A stretch of DNA of 64,000 nt from Triglochin maritima. Lineage: Eukaryota > Streptophyta > Magnoliopsida > Alismatales > Juncaginaceae. The notes under the pieces are model-generated. The model saw nothing but the letters and a program-made list of their open reading frames with translations. It was not told where the DNA came from and did no database searches. This document shows positions 32,238 through 45,143 of this stretch, piece by piece (the stretch's first letter is position 1; every line of letters starts with the position of its first letter). A program made the position numbers and the translations under genes. The DNA lies in contig OY821784.1 of assembly GCA_963682175.1 (NCBI GenBank), positions 23,603,621 to 23,667,620 of the forward strand, written 5' to 3'.

Positions 32238-33386
32238 TCCAACATCAACTTAGCTCACACATCAGTCTCCATCGACGTCTACAGATCCATACTAGCCGCC
32301 ACTTCATCGCAGTTGTGCACTTGCAATATTTAACTAAATCAATCTCTGACCATGGACCGGGGACATAGTCGTTGCCGAGAGTTGGTCATAGTCGTTGTTG
32401 TTTCCCCATTTCGATAGCTTTTTCTTACATTTTCTTTTTTTTGTTTTGTTATTACACTTTAGCAAAGGAGCATCCGAGAGGAGTTTGGGGACCCGAATCC
32501 TGAAACCATCGTCTAGTAGTGGATTTGCATCCGCCAGTGGCGGATTGGGTGAGGAGTTTGCATTTTTCTCATTCTATGATAGCTCCTTGTTGGTATGCTT
32601 AGTTGATATTTACTATTGTTCACTTCAGATATGCTTTATGTTCATGCCAGAAATTAATCTAACATGCATATTCCCCTCTTTAAGACAACTTGGACATTAA
32701 AACTCAAAGCAAAATAGTAGATGAATGCCATTTAATTCTTGCATTAGTTAGTAAGGTGCATTGGAACAAGAGTAAGGTGAGTGCTTGTTTGGTGAGTTGC
32801 TTGCTTGTTTAGGGATAATTGATTTAAGGGGCACCAACTATAGTCTTCAAGATAAGGTGTGGGATTTCATTACCCCTCCCTTAGCCCCACAAACCACACT
32901 CAAGTGAAACCCTATCTTAAATGTTAGTAAACCTTGGCCCTAGGGTTCTGGCGCAATTAGGAGACAAACCTACTCTCGATGTCATGGCCTAAACGTCGTT
33001 GTTTGCTTAGTTGCTTTGGGATTTTTTGGACCTCCAGGTCTTGACTTTGTCATTTGGCTTTGTCACCTTAGGCCGAGGGAGGTGAGGCATTTGGTAGTTT
33101 GGAGAGTCATGGTTGGGCGTCCTGTAGTCTAAGGACTTATAGCCAGCGCAAGCTTGTTTGAGGCATGTTTGCTAGATTAGGATTCTCCCCTCATCCTTAC
33201 CCATGGTAGCTCTAAGGATTCTTCCTTTCTCTTCTGAGTCTTCTCCTCATCTACATTCTATCATTTAGTCTCCTCCTCTACTACACTTTCTTGTACTGTA
33301 TTAAGGTCAAGTTGAGCACTTTATTGTGAGGTTGGACTCACCTTGGTGAGGGTGCTCGGCTTGAGATAGTTGATCCTATTGTTGAG
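32238..33386 (+). other. Tandem array resumes: end of gypsy LTR 2 and third leader copy
   Basis: After the copia element, 32290-32345 matches the closing block of the gypsy LTR with many C-to-T and G-to-A changes (cgccacttcatcgcagttgt). A badly decayed PBS zone follows at about 32350-32390. The leader includes the palindrome atccgccagtggcggat (32529-32545), the block aactcaaagcaaaa (32700) and the purine block 32851-32868. Adding 11358-9388 and 32838-32238 gives about one 2.6-kb unit, so this closes unit 2 and opens unit 3. Confidence 0.65.
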
Positions 33387-33806
33387 ATGGATTGTCTCGG
33401 TGATAATCCCTCTCCGCCTTGAACTCCATTGGAGCACGAGGCCCCATCCTCTATTGGAGATGGAGGAGATCGGGTTCCATACATGGAGTTCCTCGGTCCA
33501 CTTCCACCACGTAGACCATCTCCTCCTCCTCTTACTCTAGAGGAAGAGGAGCATGGTCGAGATCGAGTGATGGGAGTACCACCACCCTTATGTCGACAAG
33601 ATCAACCAATGACTTTGTGGCAGCGAACCCATCTTGTTTGCACCGCGCAGCAATCTTGAAAAGTTCTCCCACATGGTCACATCAACAACTATGAATTAAA
33701 ACCTCAATATGTGATCATGCTTCCTACCTTCGCAGCCCATCAGGAAGATCCCTATATCCTTATACGTGCATGTGAGGTGGTATGCTCCATATTCAGGCTT
33801 CAACAA
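33387..33806 (+). pseudogene. gag: Athila-like Gag N-terminal part (element D)
   Basis: The ATG at 33387 follows the leader in the same way as at 3882 and 16479. A TGA at 33420 breaks the frame after eleven codons. The frame 33429-33659 is Pro-rich, and after a stop at 33657 the sequence KVLPHGHINNYELKPQYVIMLPTF matches the start of the Gag core at 4010-4075. It is cut at 33806 by a minus-strand gypsy element after FRLQ. The rest of the gene is at 40908-41328. Confidence 0.8.
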
Positions 33807-35364
33807 TGATCGATTCATTTTATATTAAACCGCAAATGCACGACCACGTTGAAGCGGTGGCAAAAATGGGTCGATCCATAGGGAGGTGTGTCGACTTTTG
33901 GTTTGTTCGAAGGTGAGTGGTAAAGAAAGGAGAGAAAGGGTGGTTACAGTAAACTACACTAAAATGCAAAAGGAAATGAAAGATAAGCAATAAAACTAAA
34001 CCCCATAGGGGGTAGAGAAATAATGTAAAGATAGAGATGTGTGTGTGTGTTCAATTATGCACCTCACAATATGTAGTGCATGAAATCATAAAACTAAATC
34101 CAAATTTGCCTCCACATGAAATAAGATAAGATCATATCATTAAAGGATACAAGACAATAATTGGAATGAAGCTAAATTAACTCATGTATAAAGACTAGAC
34201 CCTACTATGCCCGTACTTGAAATAAAATAACCCAATATCATTGAAACATACAAGGCATTAACCAAGGTAAAGGCAACAAGAGTACATACACTACAAATTG
34301 TGTTTCCAATATTAATTCCATCCATATCCTCACTTTATCATTCCCCATAAAATATGTCCACTAATTTAAGCATAAGCTAAGCTTCATTCAAGAGCATTAG
34401 AATATCAAAGATAAGAGTGAAATCCCATTAAATGGTTATGGAAATCATATAAGGCTCAAGGGATTAAGATAACACACACCTAAAACACTACATGATCATA
34501 TCACATATTTCTCCACCCCCAAGTTGGGATGGAACTACTTACTAATCATTACACTACAACATACATAAAAATGAAACATTCTACTGAAATGAAATTCAAC
34601 TAAGCAAGAAAGGAATATTAAAGAAGCTAATTGAAAGGAACATAAATTTAAGAAACATGCATGAATTAAAAGACAAGATTAAAAGAAACTAAGAACAATT
34701 ATTTTATTAACAATGACTCACATTGAAGGTAGCATTATTCTCCACCTTGAGTTTTGCTTCAAGGCTTTACTCCAAGTAGAGAGAATGCCACCAAGCAATG
34801 CGTCCATACAAAAGGAGGAGGAGGAGTTCTATTTATAGCCATAGAAAAAGGTAATCCGGGACAATCCCCCGGTATGGGACTAAACAAATAACAAAAATAG
34901 ACTAAACAAACTCTAATACACGGAAACAAGAAATCTTAGTGGACCTGGGGCAACTAGGACCACCAATTAGTGGTCCCAGACCGCCAATTGGTGGTCTACA
35001 GGATCCGGATCCATCTGGTTTTCATTCTGGGCTTTTCTTGATGTATTTGTTGGTCTTGGATGCATCTACTTCTCTTGTTGGATCTCCGACCCGAATAGAA
35101 TTGCCAAAATACTACCCATGATGGTGTGGAGTATTCTTGTTTGCTCATTGGTCCTTCTATCTTGCATTCAGATCCTTTGATCTTGCATTTTAGTCCTTGA
35201 GTCTTTCAACTCAGTCCTTTTTCCTACTTTTGGGTTCTTTTATGCTTCTTCACTTCAAACCTCTTTATTTATGAAATTCAAACATAAAACTCGTCACGTA
35301 GCATTGCTTAGGTGTAAGATAATGGGTATAAGATACAAATATAACCATGAAATGATGTCAATCA
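33807..35364 (-). repeat. gypsy element C 3' LTR
   Basis: 1558 bp, with palindromes at 34957-34976 and 34978-34997 and a TATA box at 34829-34838 (minus). It matches 13789-15351 in reverse. Confidence 0.93.
34829..34838 (-). promoter_or_regulatory. LTR TATA box
   Basis: ctatttatag on the plus strand reads ctataaatag on the minus strand, at the family position. The copy in the other LTR begins near 40372. Confidence 0.6.
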
Positions 35365-36758
35365 AATACCCCCACACCTAAGTTTTTGCTAGTCCCGAGC
35401 AAAACAAAGAAAGAGAAAAGCAAACGAGAAACAAGAAATCCTAACTCACTTTCGTAGGAATCACGGTTGCACTTAGCACGTGCAACAAGCCATTAAACCT
35501 CCTTGTTGCCAAGGAGGAGTGTTGTTTCCTGAGGGTTTTCAGTGGATATGCCCACAAAATACGAACAAGATGCATTATTCCATCTAGAAACTCGACTCGT
35601 TTGACAAATTTTGTCGATCATTGGACGCGGTAATCCTACGAGCCGACTCTATATAGGTAACCAGTCCACACACCTAGCCTAATGAACCATTCGTGCAAGT
35701 TAAATAAGGAATTAAGTGAAAGTCATGGACAACCTCAACATCCTCAAGTGATACAAAGTGTAAAGTCCATTAAGGTTCTTATTTGCATTACCATTTTTTT
35801 TCTTTTTGTTTCTTTTCTTATTTTTTTCTTCTTTTTATTTTTATTAGTTGGAGCTCCATTCTCCCAGGGTCGGGTTTCGTGCATCATTGCCCATGAGGAC
35901 TTACACTATCACGTACACCTTTCCCCAAATCTCCACATAGGGCAATCCCTACCACCCTTGTAACGAGAGTTCGGATGGCGCATCCCAAGTCAGATGACTC
36001 GAAAGCACCAGGCACAAAGTCCCCTCGGACCAACTTTCCTGAGTGATAGGAGCTGTGCGAGAAAAGAGAACACCTACTCACTTATTTCTTATCTACACAT
36101 GAACAAAAACCCATACACTTAATGTCTCACAACAAGATTTAAGGGGTACTTGACCACAACAAACTTCCTTAAAATAACAGACACAAATTATTGACTCACT
36201 ATGTTCAGGGTGGACTTCTTTAAATGTTTGAGTACTGAAACCCTATGATTACTCGCCCCCCCCCCCCCCCCGAGGGAAAACTGGGATGCATCTTAACGAC
36301 TAGATAAGTCCTAAAGCCACTGTACTAGATATCCTAATGCATCAAGTTCAAGACAATTTTGGGAGCTTTCTTTTTACTTTGGCTCTCAACGGTTTTGCAC
36401 ATGCTAAACACACGCAAAACCCACAAAACATTTTCTTTCGCAAACACATGAAGATTTTGAAAGAAATGTGAAAATTTTGAAGCACTAGGCAAGCAAAAGA
36501 AGACAAGTCACCCACTATATCGATATTAAATGCAACACACTAACATGACCCGAATCCCCTCAAAACCTGTGAGATGCTAAAGAAGGGATACAAATACGTG
36601 AAAGAAATGAGGCCTAAATACACAAAGGTTGGAGCCCACAACAATCGATGCTCACTGAAGGAGTCTTTTATTGTACTTTTTTTAAATATAACTATGTACA
36701 AACATAAGTTCCCATCTTCATTTGTCAAAAGACATCAAATGGGAACCTCAAAAGTGGG
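35365..36758 (-). other. element C polypurine tract and 3' UTR
   Basis: The PPT is 35365-35382 (gtgtgggggtatt at its end in element sense). The rest matches 17970-19406 in reverse. A run of 16 C (36256-36271; G in element sense) stands where the sister copy has a shorter mixed G tract. It has no coding sequence; the frame 35682-35963 on the plus strand is antisense and T-rich. Confidence 0.8.
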
Positions 36759-38207
36759 TCAATGCACTTGGAAAGGGAACATGACACCACGCGGGGCCAG
36801 AATACTCATGTTTGGGCCCCCCTCACAAAGAGCACAAGATGAAAGGAGAGGTTCATGAATTGGTCGCAAAGGCGTCTCATTCAAAGGATCAAATTGAAAG
36901 AGCTTGAACCTCTCAAGAGTTTGGGAAATATGGGGCAACGGAAGAAGAGTATCTCCCGTTGCGGTGCTGAAGTTATGATCATCAATCCAAACCCTCCAAC
37001 CAACAGGTTGGTGGGTCGGAACGAGGTTAAGAACCTCATTAGGCATGTCCGACTCACCAGGCAGACAAAAAGTGGGTCTCTTACCCAAGGTATCCTCCAA
37101 GGAACTCCTAATACCCTCATTAGCAATTTAGTTGTTTAATGTTCCATCATTTCCAAGATGATCATGAACAATAGTGAGAGGCAACTCCCATCAGGTTGTT
37201 TGAAATTGAGGATACTAGGGAGCTCTTGCTCCACCAGAGGTGAGTCCATAAGAGGCACAACATGAAGATCATGTGGCTCAAGGGCCACGGGACAAAACAA
37301 TAAGGTACAATCCTGTGCCGACTCATAATGAAATTGGTCCATGTTTTTCTCAATTGGAATCGAATCCTCCACCATGTTTGACTTTGAAAGATTGTGCTTT
37401 GAATTTGTGGATGTGGTGGTGGTGATTTGATATCAAAAGATGAATCCACATGTTGACAAGAAAAGTTACTCTCCTCACGTTCACGTAATTGCTGCGACAT
37501 TTGACACACTTGCAGTGCCATATTTTGTATGGACTGTTGAGTGGTTTCCATGAACGTAAGGAAAGTTTGTTTCAAGGAATCTGGTATGTGGTCAACTATG
37601 AGGTCCAAGTCAGAGTTTGGGAAATTTTGGGGTTGTGTGTTGATGGGCTGAGAATGAGTCCAATGATTTGAAGTGGGGTGTTGGTAGAATTTTGGGTATT
37701 CGGGAGGAGGATACTGGGGTGAAGATGATGTATAAGAATTTGAATAAGAAATGTCTCCCCTCGAATCCATCCCTCTCGGGATGTACGTGGATGCGTAATG
37801 GTCATATTAAGCATTTTTGGAAAAGGTATGCTCATACTCAGGCTCTGGGGGAACATAAGGACATTCCCGAAAAACATGACCACTCAACCCACAATAGTGA
37901 CACGGTACGACTACTGGAGCCACCGGAGCACACATGTCTTCTACCACATGCATGAAAGAGGCCAAAGGTCTTGCAATGTCTCAGTTTGATGACCAACATA
38001 TGATCCGACGTAACTAGATGGTGTTCTAGCAGTCGGTGCCTCTCTCATATTACCCCAATATGAAGATTGCTCAGTCACACAATTAAGATTGTCCCAACCA
38101 TACGGGGTGTTAGTCTGAGCCACCCCAGGTTGCATGGGTCTGGAATCCCATGAAGAATTATCCTGGTCCCAACAATGATATGGATGGTCTCCCATGTAAC
38201 CATCCAT
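36759..38207 (-). pseudogene. Gag-derived zinc-knuckle gene with RT stub (element C)
   Basis: This is the same gene as 16479-17969. ATG 38207 opens MDGYMGDHPYHCWDQD. The first frame runs to 37941, then shifts; further pieces are 37883-37596, 37770-37162 and 37375-37136. The zinc-knuckle region near 37900 is disturbed by frameshifts. The last piece, 37100-36759, is the best-kept RT stub in the window (NLVPTHQPVGWRVWIDDHNF ending LPLPHISQTLERF). It reads through the position where the plus-strand copies have an amber stop. No protease, RNase H or integrase is present. Confidence 0.75.
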
Positions 38208-39325
38208 CTCAACAAAAAACTCTCGAGTCGACCACTCTCACCACCACGAGGCTAAGCTCGCAAAAAGTGCTCGACTCGACCCTAAAATGCTAACAAAGAG
38301 TGTAATGGGGAGGAGACTAGAACGTAGAAGTAGGTGAGAAGAAGATGACTCAGAGGAGAAGGGAGGAATCCCTAAATCTAGCGTGGGTAATGGGATCAGG
38401 TAGAACCCTAATCTAGCAAGCACGGCTCAAACAATGTCAGGCAAGGAGTCCTTAGGCTAGACGACACCTAACTTCAAGGTCACTAGCCTTGACACGCCTC
38501 AACTCCTTACAATGAAGACCACAATGCCCAGCAAGTGATACCAGATCCGGAGATCCAGCACCTCCTACTATCGACAAGGTAGGCAACGCCGATCAGGCCA
38601 TGACGGTCTCAACTAGATTACTCTCCTAGTGCGTCTGCAATCCTTAGGGCGAACGTCTACTTGCTTTTAGAATTAAGACTTTGATTAAGAGTGATTTTTG
38701 GGGCCAAGGAAAGCATGATAAAATCCCCCACCTTATCTTGTATGGGACAACCCCTCCTTAGTAGCGTTTTGATCCTAAATTTAGCAATCAACGCTCCAAT
38801 CAAACGCTCAACTCATTCTTGTCCTGATGCAATTCCTAATAACTAATGCATGGTCATACAAGATGCATGAATGAGTGTAGGAAATGCGTACCTCAGGCCA
38901 GCAATCAACAACAAAATGTAAAGCAAAGATAAAAGACAACTACGTGCCTATGTCAAGTACATGATGCGTGACCTAAACAAGTAAGAATGTCTAGTCTTTA
39001 GCTTTTGATTTTAAGGCCAAGTTGATTAATGGGGATTGGTTTAATGATCTGGGAGCAAACTAGAAGTCACAACATGCAAAATAGTGCTCCTAGATAACTA
39101 CAATGAAAGAACAAACTACAAGAACAAAAATGAAGGCTAATGACGCTCACCAGGCCACCAATTGGCGGTCCCAGACCGCTGATTGGCGGTCAATGTTGAG
39201 TGTTTCGCACTCCAATTTCTCCAGTAGCCTCCACTTGAGCTGTACGATCCTTGAAACCAACAAAAACTAAAAACAAAAAATTAAAACCACTCGAATCGTC
39301 CAAACCAAAGTCTGGAAAGAGTACC
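38208..39325 (-). other. element C 5' leader
   Basis: This noncoding leader has the palindromes 39153-39171 and 39174-39191 just after the PBS and the purine block 38720-38739 (PPT-like in element sense). It matches 15376-16478 in reverse. Confidence 0.78.
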
Positions 39326-39343
39326 TCCCCGACAACGGCGCCA
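39326..39343 (-). other. Primer binding site (tRNA-Asp)
   Basis: Read on the minus strand this is tggcgccgttgtcgggga, one mismatch from tRNA-Asp complementarity, six bases from the 5' LTR. Confidence 0.9.
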
Positions 39344-39349
39344 AAAACT

Positions 39350-40907
39350 TGATTGATTCGTTTTATATTAAACCGCAAGTGCACGGCCGCGTTGAAGCTG
39401 TGGCAAATACAGGTTGATCCACAAGGAGGTGTGTCGACTTTTGGTTTGTTCGAAGGCGAGTGGTAAAGAAAGGAGAGAAAGGGTGGTTACACGAAACTAC
39501 ACTAAAATGCAAAAGGAAATGGAAGATAAGCAATAAAACTAAACCCCATAGGGGGTAGAGAAATAATGTGAATATAAAGATGTGCGTGTGTGTGTGTTCA
39601 ACTATGCTCCTCACAATATGTAGTGCATGAAATAATAAAACTAAATCCAACTTTGCCTCCACATGAAATAAGATAAGATCATATCATTAAAACATACAAG
39701 ACAATAATTGGAATGAAGCTAAATGAACTCATGTATAAAGACTAGACCCTACTATGCCTCCACATAAAAAAAGATAACCCAATATCATTAAAACATACAA
39801 GGCATTAAGCAAGGTAAAGGCAACAAGAGTACATACACTACAAATTGTGTTTCCAATATTAATTCCATCCATATCCTCACCTTATCATTCCCCATAAAAT
39901 AGGTCCACTAATCTAAGCATAAGCTAAGCTTCATTCAAGAGCATTAGCATATCAAAGATAACAGTGAAATCCCATTAGATGGTTATGGAAATCATATAAG
40001 GCTCAAGGGATTAAGATAACACACACCTAATACCCTACATGATCATATCACATATTTCTCCACCCCCCAAGTGGGGATGGAAGTACTCTCTAATCACTAC
40101 AACATACAATAAAATGAAACATTCTACTGAAATGAAATTTAACTAAGCAAGAAAGGAATATTAAAGAAGCTAATTGAAAGGAACATAAACTAAAGAATCA
40201 TGCAAGAATTAAAAGACAAGATTAAAAGAAAGGAAGAACAATTATTTTATTAACAATGACTCACATTGAAGGTAGCATTCTTCTCCACCTTGAGTTTTGC
40301 TTCAAGGCTTTACTCCAAGTAGAGAGAATGCCACCAAGCAATGGGTCCATACAAAAGGAGGAGGAGGAGTTCTATTTATAGCCAAAGAAAAAGATAATCC
40401 GGAACAATCCCCCGGTATGGGACTAAACAAATACCAAAAATAGACTAAACATACTCTAAGACACGCGCCCGAGAAATCTTAGTGGACCCGGGCCAACCCG
40501 GACCACCAATTAGCGGTCCCAGACCGCCAATTGGAGGTCTACAAGATCCGAATCCATCTGGTTTTCATTCTGGGATTTTCTTGATGTATTTGTTTGTCTT
40601 GGATGCATCTACTTCTCTTGTTGGAGCTCCAACCCGAATAGAATTGCCAAAATACTCCCCATGATGGTGTGGAGTATTCTTGTTTTCTCATTGGTCCTTC
40701 TATCTTGCATTCAGGTCCTTTGATCTTGCATCTTAGTCCTTGAGTCTTTCAACTCAGTCCTTTTTTCTACTTTTGGGTCCTTTTATGCTTCTTCTCTTCA
40801 AACCTCTTTATTTCTGAAATTCAAACATAAAACTCGTCACGTAGCATTGCTTAGGTGTCAGATAATGGATATAAGATACAAATATAAGCATGAAATGATG
40901 TCAATCA
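39350..40907 (-). repeat. gypsy element C 5' LTR
   Basis: 1558 bp, the twin of 33807-35364, with palindromes at 40501-40518 and 40521-40540. Confidence 0.93.
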
Positions 40908-41328
40908 AACATCATGAAGAGAATTCCGTCTGGTTGAGGATGATTTCTTTTGCATTGAAGGATAACGCAAACAAATGGATCTACACCCTCTCGGTAAACT
41001 CGATTCAGTCTTGTGATGACTTTGTAACCGTCTTTTTGAGAAGATTGTCCTGCAAAGGAAGACTCAAAATATACAACACCAAATACATCAAATGTATCAG
41101 ACTGAGACCGAATTGTTTCATGCTTTCTTTGAGAGGTTCAAGGATCTTCTTCTGCAGTGCCCTCATCATAGCTTTGGGTTGTGGCAGTTGTGCCAGATTG
41201 TTTATGAAGTCCTCAACTATAACACTCGCACATTGTTGGAGTCTATGTGTCAGGGTGACTTCCAAATGAAACGCATTTGATGAGGCATTAAATACTTTTG
41301 AATTAATGGCGGAACGTACCCTTCAGTG
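40908..41328 (+). pseudogene. gag: Athila-like Gag C-terminal part of the core (element D)
   Basis: This continues the gag cut at 33806: EENSVWLRMISFALKDNA, then after a frameshift near 41080 the frame YQTETELFHAFFERFKDLLL and CPHHSFGLWQLCQIVYEV. This matches 4180-4450 of element A. A second shift near 41275 leads to ALNTFELMAERTLQWW and a stop at about 41328. The zinc knuckle and the rest of the gene are missing; leader of the next element follows directly. Confidence 0.85.
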
Positions 41329-41329
41329 G

Positions 41330-41467
41330 TGGTGATAGTCGAGCACTCTACGTTCTAGTCTCCTCCCCTTTACACTCTCTATAAGTATTTTAGGGTCGAG
41401 TTGAGCACTTTTTGCGAGCTTGGCTTCGGGGTGTTGAGAGTGGTTGACTCGAGAGTATTTTGTCGAA
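41330..41467 (+). other. Truncated leader of element E
   Basis: Only the last 130 bp or so of the leader are present, matching 16350-16478 (tctcctcccctttacactct and the gactcgagag block). The LTR, PBS and most of the leader of this element are missing. The junction with gag of D lies between about 41322 and 41345. Confidence 0.7.
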
Positions 41468-42901
41468 ATGGGTGGTTACATGGGCGACCATCCATTTCAT
41501 TGTTGGTACCAAAACTTTTCTTCTGGGTATTCTGGACCCATACATCCTTGGGTGCGTCAGACTAACACCCATCATGGTTGGGAGAATCTTCATGTTTATG
41601 TTGAGCAACCTTCAAATTGGAGTAATACGAGAGAGGCACCGACTGCTAGACCACCATCTAGTTATGTCAGATTATATGTTGGTCAACAAACTGAGACATT
41701 ACAGGAACGATTTGCCTCTTTCATGAGTACGGTAGATGACATGAGTCAACCGATGGCTCCAGTAGCCATACCGTGTGACTATTGTGGGTTGAGTGGTCAA
41801 GTCATCGTGGAATGTCATTATGTTCCCCTAGAGCCTGAGTATGAGCATACCTTTTCCCGAAATGCTCAATATGACCTTTACGTATCCGCGTACAACCCAA
41901 GAGGGATTGATTCATGGGGAGACAATATTGATTCACGATTTGATACATCATACACACCCAATTATTCTCCTCCCGCATACCCATATCCCTACAATCCACC
42001 ACCCATGACTATCATTGGAATCATTCTCAACCCATAAACAACCAACCCTAAAATCTCCAAAATTCGGAATTGGACCTCATAGTTGACCACAAATTTGATT
42101 CGTTGAAACAAACTATCCTTATGTTCCTGGAAACCGCTCAACATTCCATGCAAAATCTGGCAACGCAGTGAGTCAGATCATGCACCAATTACATGAACGT
42201 GACGAGGGTATCCTTTCTTGTTAACATGAAGATTTATCTTCTGATATCGAACCACCACCACATCCATAAATTCAAAGCACAATCTTTGAAAGTCAAACTC
42301 CTAGTCACTCTAAGGGACTTGGGGTTTCAATTGACGATGACTTGACGAAGGATTCGATTCAAACTGAGAATAACATGGACAAGTTTCATTATGAGTCCAC
42401 AGTGGATTGTGCCTTATCTATTTGTCCCATGGCCCTTGAGCCACAAGATCTTAATGTTGTGCCTTTTAAGGACTCACTTGTGGTGGAGCAAGAGCTCCCG
42501 AGTACCCTTAATTTCATACGACCTAATGAGAGTTTGCCTCTCACTATTATTCTTGATTATCTTGAAAATGATGGGACACGAAACAACTACATTACCAATG
42601 AGGGTATTGGGAGTTCCTTAGAGGATACCTTTGGTAAGAGACCCACTTTCTGTTTTCCTTGTGAGTCGGGCAAGCATAACGAGGTTCTTGACCTCGTTCT
42701 AACCCACTAGCCTATTGGTCGAAGAGTTTTGATTTCCCAAGCTCTTGAGTGGTTTGAGTTCTTCTAGTTTGATCATTTGAATCAGACGCCTTTGCGTCTA
42801 ATTCGTGAACCTCTCAAGTCATTTTGTGCACTTGTGAGAGGGCCCACACGTGAGTATTTTGCCCCCCGTGTGGTGTCATGTTCCCATTCTATGTACATTG
42901 A
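41468..42901 (+). pseudogene. Gag-derived zinc-knuckle gene with RT stub (element E)
   Basis: ATG 41468 opens a frame to 42037 that covers the N-terminal part and an intact C-x2-C-x4-H-x4-C knuckle (CDYCGLSGQVIVEC, near residues 103-116). Unlike the copy at 16479 it has no early stop. Beyond 42037 there are frameshifts; the frame 42342-42710 resumes with MALEPQDL and LPSTLNF and ends at the same amber position (HNEVLDLVLTH then TAG at 42708). The RT stub after it is degraded (GRRVL) to TGA 42901. Sharing the amber stop with the copy at 16479 hints that these two are closer to each other than to the minus-strand copy, or that the site mutates easily. Confidence 0.75.
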
Positions 42902-43581
42902 CCCACTTTTGAGGTTCCCATTTGATGTCCTTTGACAAATGACGATGATAATTTACTTTTGTACATAGCTATATTTGAAAAAAAAACCAGAAAAGAAGAA
43001 GAAAAAGAAGACTCCAAGAGTGAGCATAGCTTGTTGTTGGCTCCAACCCATGTGTATTTGGGACTATTTGTTTCACATATTTGTCTCCATTCTTTAGTAT
43101 TTTTCATGTGTTTCCATAAATTCGAACAATGAAGATGGCAATACAAATAAAATCATAACGGACTTTACACTTTGTATCACTTAAGGATGTTAAGGTTTCC
43201 CATGTCTTTCGTTTAAGTCCTTAATTAACTTGCACAAATGATTCATTAGGCTAGGTGTGTGGATTGTATACCTATAGAGAGTCGACCCGTAGGATTACCG
43301 TGTCCAATGATTCAATGAATGAGTCCATCGACTCGTGTTGCTAGGTTGAATAATGCATCAATGTTCGGATTTTGTGGGTATATCCGTTGAAAAACCTCGG
43401 GAAACACCACTCCTCCTTTCCGACATGGAGGTTTAACGGTTTGTTGAACGGGCTAAGTGCAACCGTGATTCCTACGAAAGTGAGTTAGGATTACTTGCCT
43501 TTCATATTATTTTCCTTTCTTTCATATTTTCTCTTTCTTTGTTTTGCTCGGGACTAGCAAAAGGTAAGTGTGGGGGTATTT
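42902..43581 (+). other. element E 3' UTR and polypurine tract
   Basis: Noncoding, shortened compared with 17970-19406. The PPT gtgtgggggtat ends at about 43581. Confidence 0.75.
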
Positions 43582-45143
43582 TATTAGTAGCATATCATAC
43601 ATTTCATTCATGCTATTTATCCTTTATTTTTCCCATATTTGTGCTACTCGAGTGTTTGTTTGATGTGTTTCAGAGTTTAGGCAATAAAGAGGAGAAAGGA
43701 AGTGAAAAGGACCTAAACGCAAGACAAAATGGACAAATTTGGAAGGCTATGGACCTGTCTGTAATGCCCAAGGATTGGATTGTAACCAAGGAAGGACTCA
43801 AGTGAAAACCCAAAGGGACTTAAGTGTAAAAGAAAATATATTGGTTGCAAAACTCCAAAATCTCCTAAACCTAAGGAGTAATTCTACAATAAAAACCAAA
43901 TGGGCTCGAACCAATTGCTCTGGGAGCACCCCACGTGTTTATTATGTGAACTAAAGCCGTGGTTAAAATTTGGAGTCCATAAGAGAAAATTGAACCGCCA
44001 GTGGCAGATCCGGTTAAGAGTTTGGCCCTCAAATTTGGCCGCGGGTCGGGTTGTTGTGTCAGAGCATTCCAGGACCTCCATATCTGATTGACAACTGTCC
44101 GATTACACCCAAATCCTCTAATCCTCTATAAATAAACTTGTAATGTCTCTTTTATTCTTCTTCCCCCTTTCCTCCTTAGCTTAGTTTCTTTTCTTGTTTA
44201 GTAGAGTAGGTTTTATTTCCTGTTTAGTAGTGTAGAGGAGGAGAAGAACAACAAACTTTGTAAGCTTTTATTTTAATATAGTCTAGTCTTGTTCTTTATG
44301 TTAATGTCTTTCCTTTGATGACATTTCCTTTGTGCTTGTTTTCCTTCATTTAGTTTTCTGAATTTTGCATTATGGTTTTGAGTTGTTTTTGAGTTCTTTA
44401 GTTTAGAGATGAGTAGAGAGTAGTCCATCCCCATGAGAAGAAGGAGTTGTGATTATGTGATGCATTACTGTGTGTGTTAATACTACCTTTGAATCTCACA
44501 TGATTTCCTTAACCATCTAATGAGTTTTCACTCTTAGCTTTGATGTGCTAATGCTCTTGAGTGATGCTTAGCACATACTTTGATTGGTGGGCCTACTTTA
44601 TGGGCAATGATGCGGTGAGGATAAGGATGGAGTGGAAGAAGGAGACAAGACATGTGCATGCATGTGCTAATGTTGCCTTTATCCAAATTAAGTTCTTGTA
44701 TGTTTTGGTGATTGTCATAAATCTTATTTCATGTGGAGACATAGTTGGATTTGAGTCATTATGCATGTGAAAATATTTGTTTCATTTCAACTATTTTCTT
44801 ATATGTTTTAATGATAATGTTTTATCTTATTTCATCTGAAGGCAAAGTTAAATTTGAGTTTTATGGATTTCATGTGTCACGTGTTTTGATGAGCACATTT
44901 GAACACACACACAACACACATTTTCGTATTCGCATTCTTTCTCTACCCGCTGAGGGATTTAGTTTTCATTTATCCTTTTTCCAATTTCCCACACATTGTA
45001 GTTTAATTTTGATCACATCTCTTTTTTTCCCATCCCACTCGAGTATCGTGAACCCGACTCACATGCGCTGCCTGTGGACCGACCCGTATTTGCTACCGCT
45101 TCAACGTGGTCGTACAGTTGCGGTATTTTAACTGATTCAATCA
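43582..45143 (+). repeat. element E 3' LTR
   Basis: 1562 bp from ttattagtagcatatcatac to ctgattcaatca. A decayed palindrome aaccgccagtggcagatcc is at about 43994, a TATA box at 44125-44134, and the closing block cgcttcaacgtggtcgta before the end. No PBS follows; the next base belongs to the 3' UTR of a minus-strand element, so element E (or its LTR) landed there. Confidence 0.85.
44125..44134 (+). promoter_or_regulatory. LTR TATA box
   Basis: The string tctataaata is about 543 bp into the LTR, at the family position. Confidence 0.55.

Larger units (their letters stand above)
33807..40907 (-). mobile_element. Non-autonomous Athila-like gypsy element C, minus strand, inserted in gag of D
   Basis: The LTRs (33807-35364 and 39350-40907) are both 1558 bp. 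The PBS is at 39326-39343 and the PPT at 35365-35382. The flanks aacaa (33802-33806) and aacat (40908-40912) fit a 5-bp target duplication with one change. Gag of the host element reads on across the site. The internal region (about 4 kb) encodes only the zinc-knuckle/RT-stub gene. Its LTRs differ from each other clearly more than those of the copy at 13789, so it is an older insertion. Confidence 0.92.

Noticed and set aside
35682..35963. 93-codon frame with a hydrophobic Phe/Leu stretch (also 18973-19317 minus)
   Set aside because: The hydrophobic stretch comes from a T-rich run in the gypsy 3' UTR; it occurs in each UTR copy antisense to the element and lacks any other coding feature.
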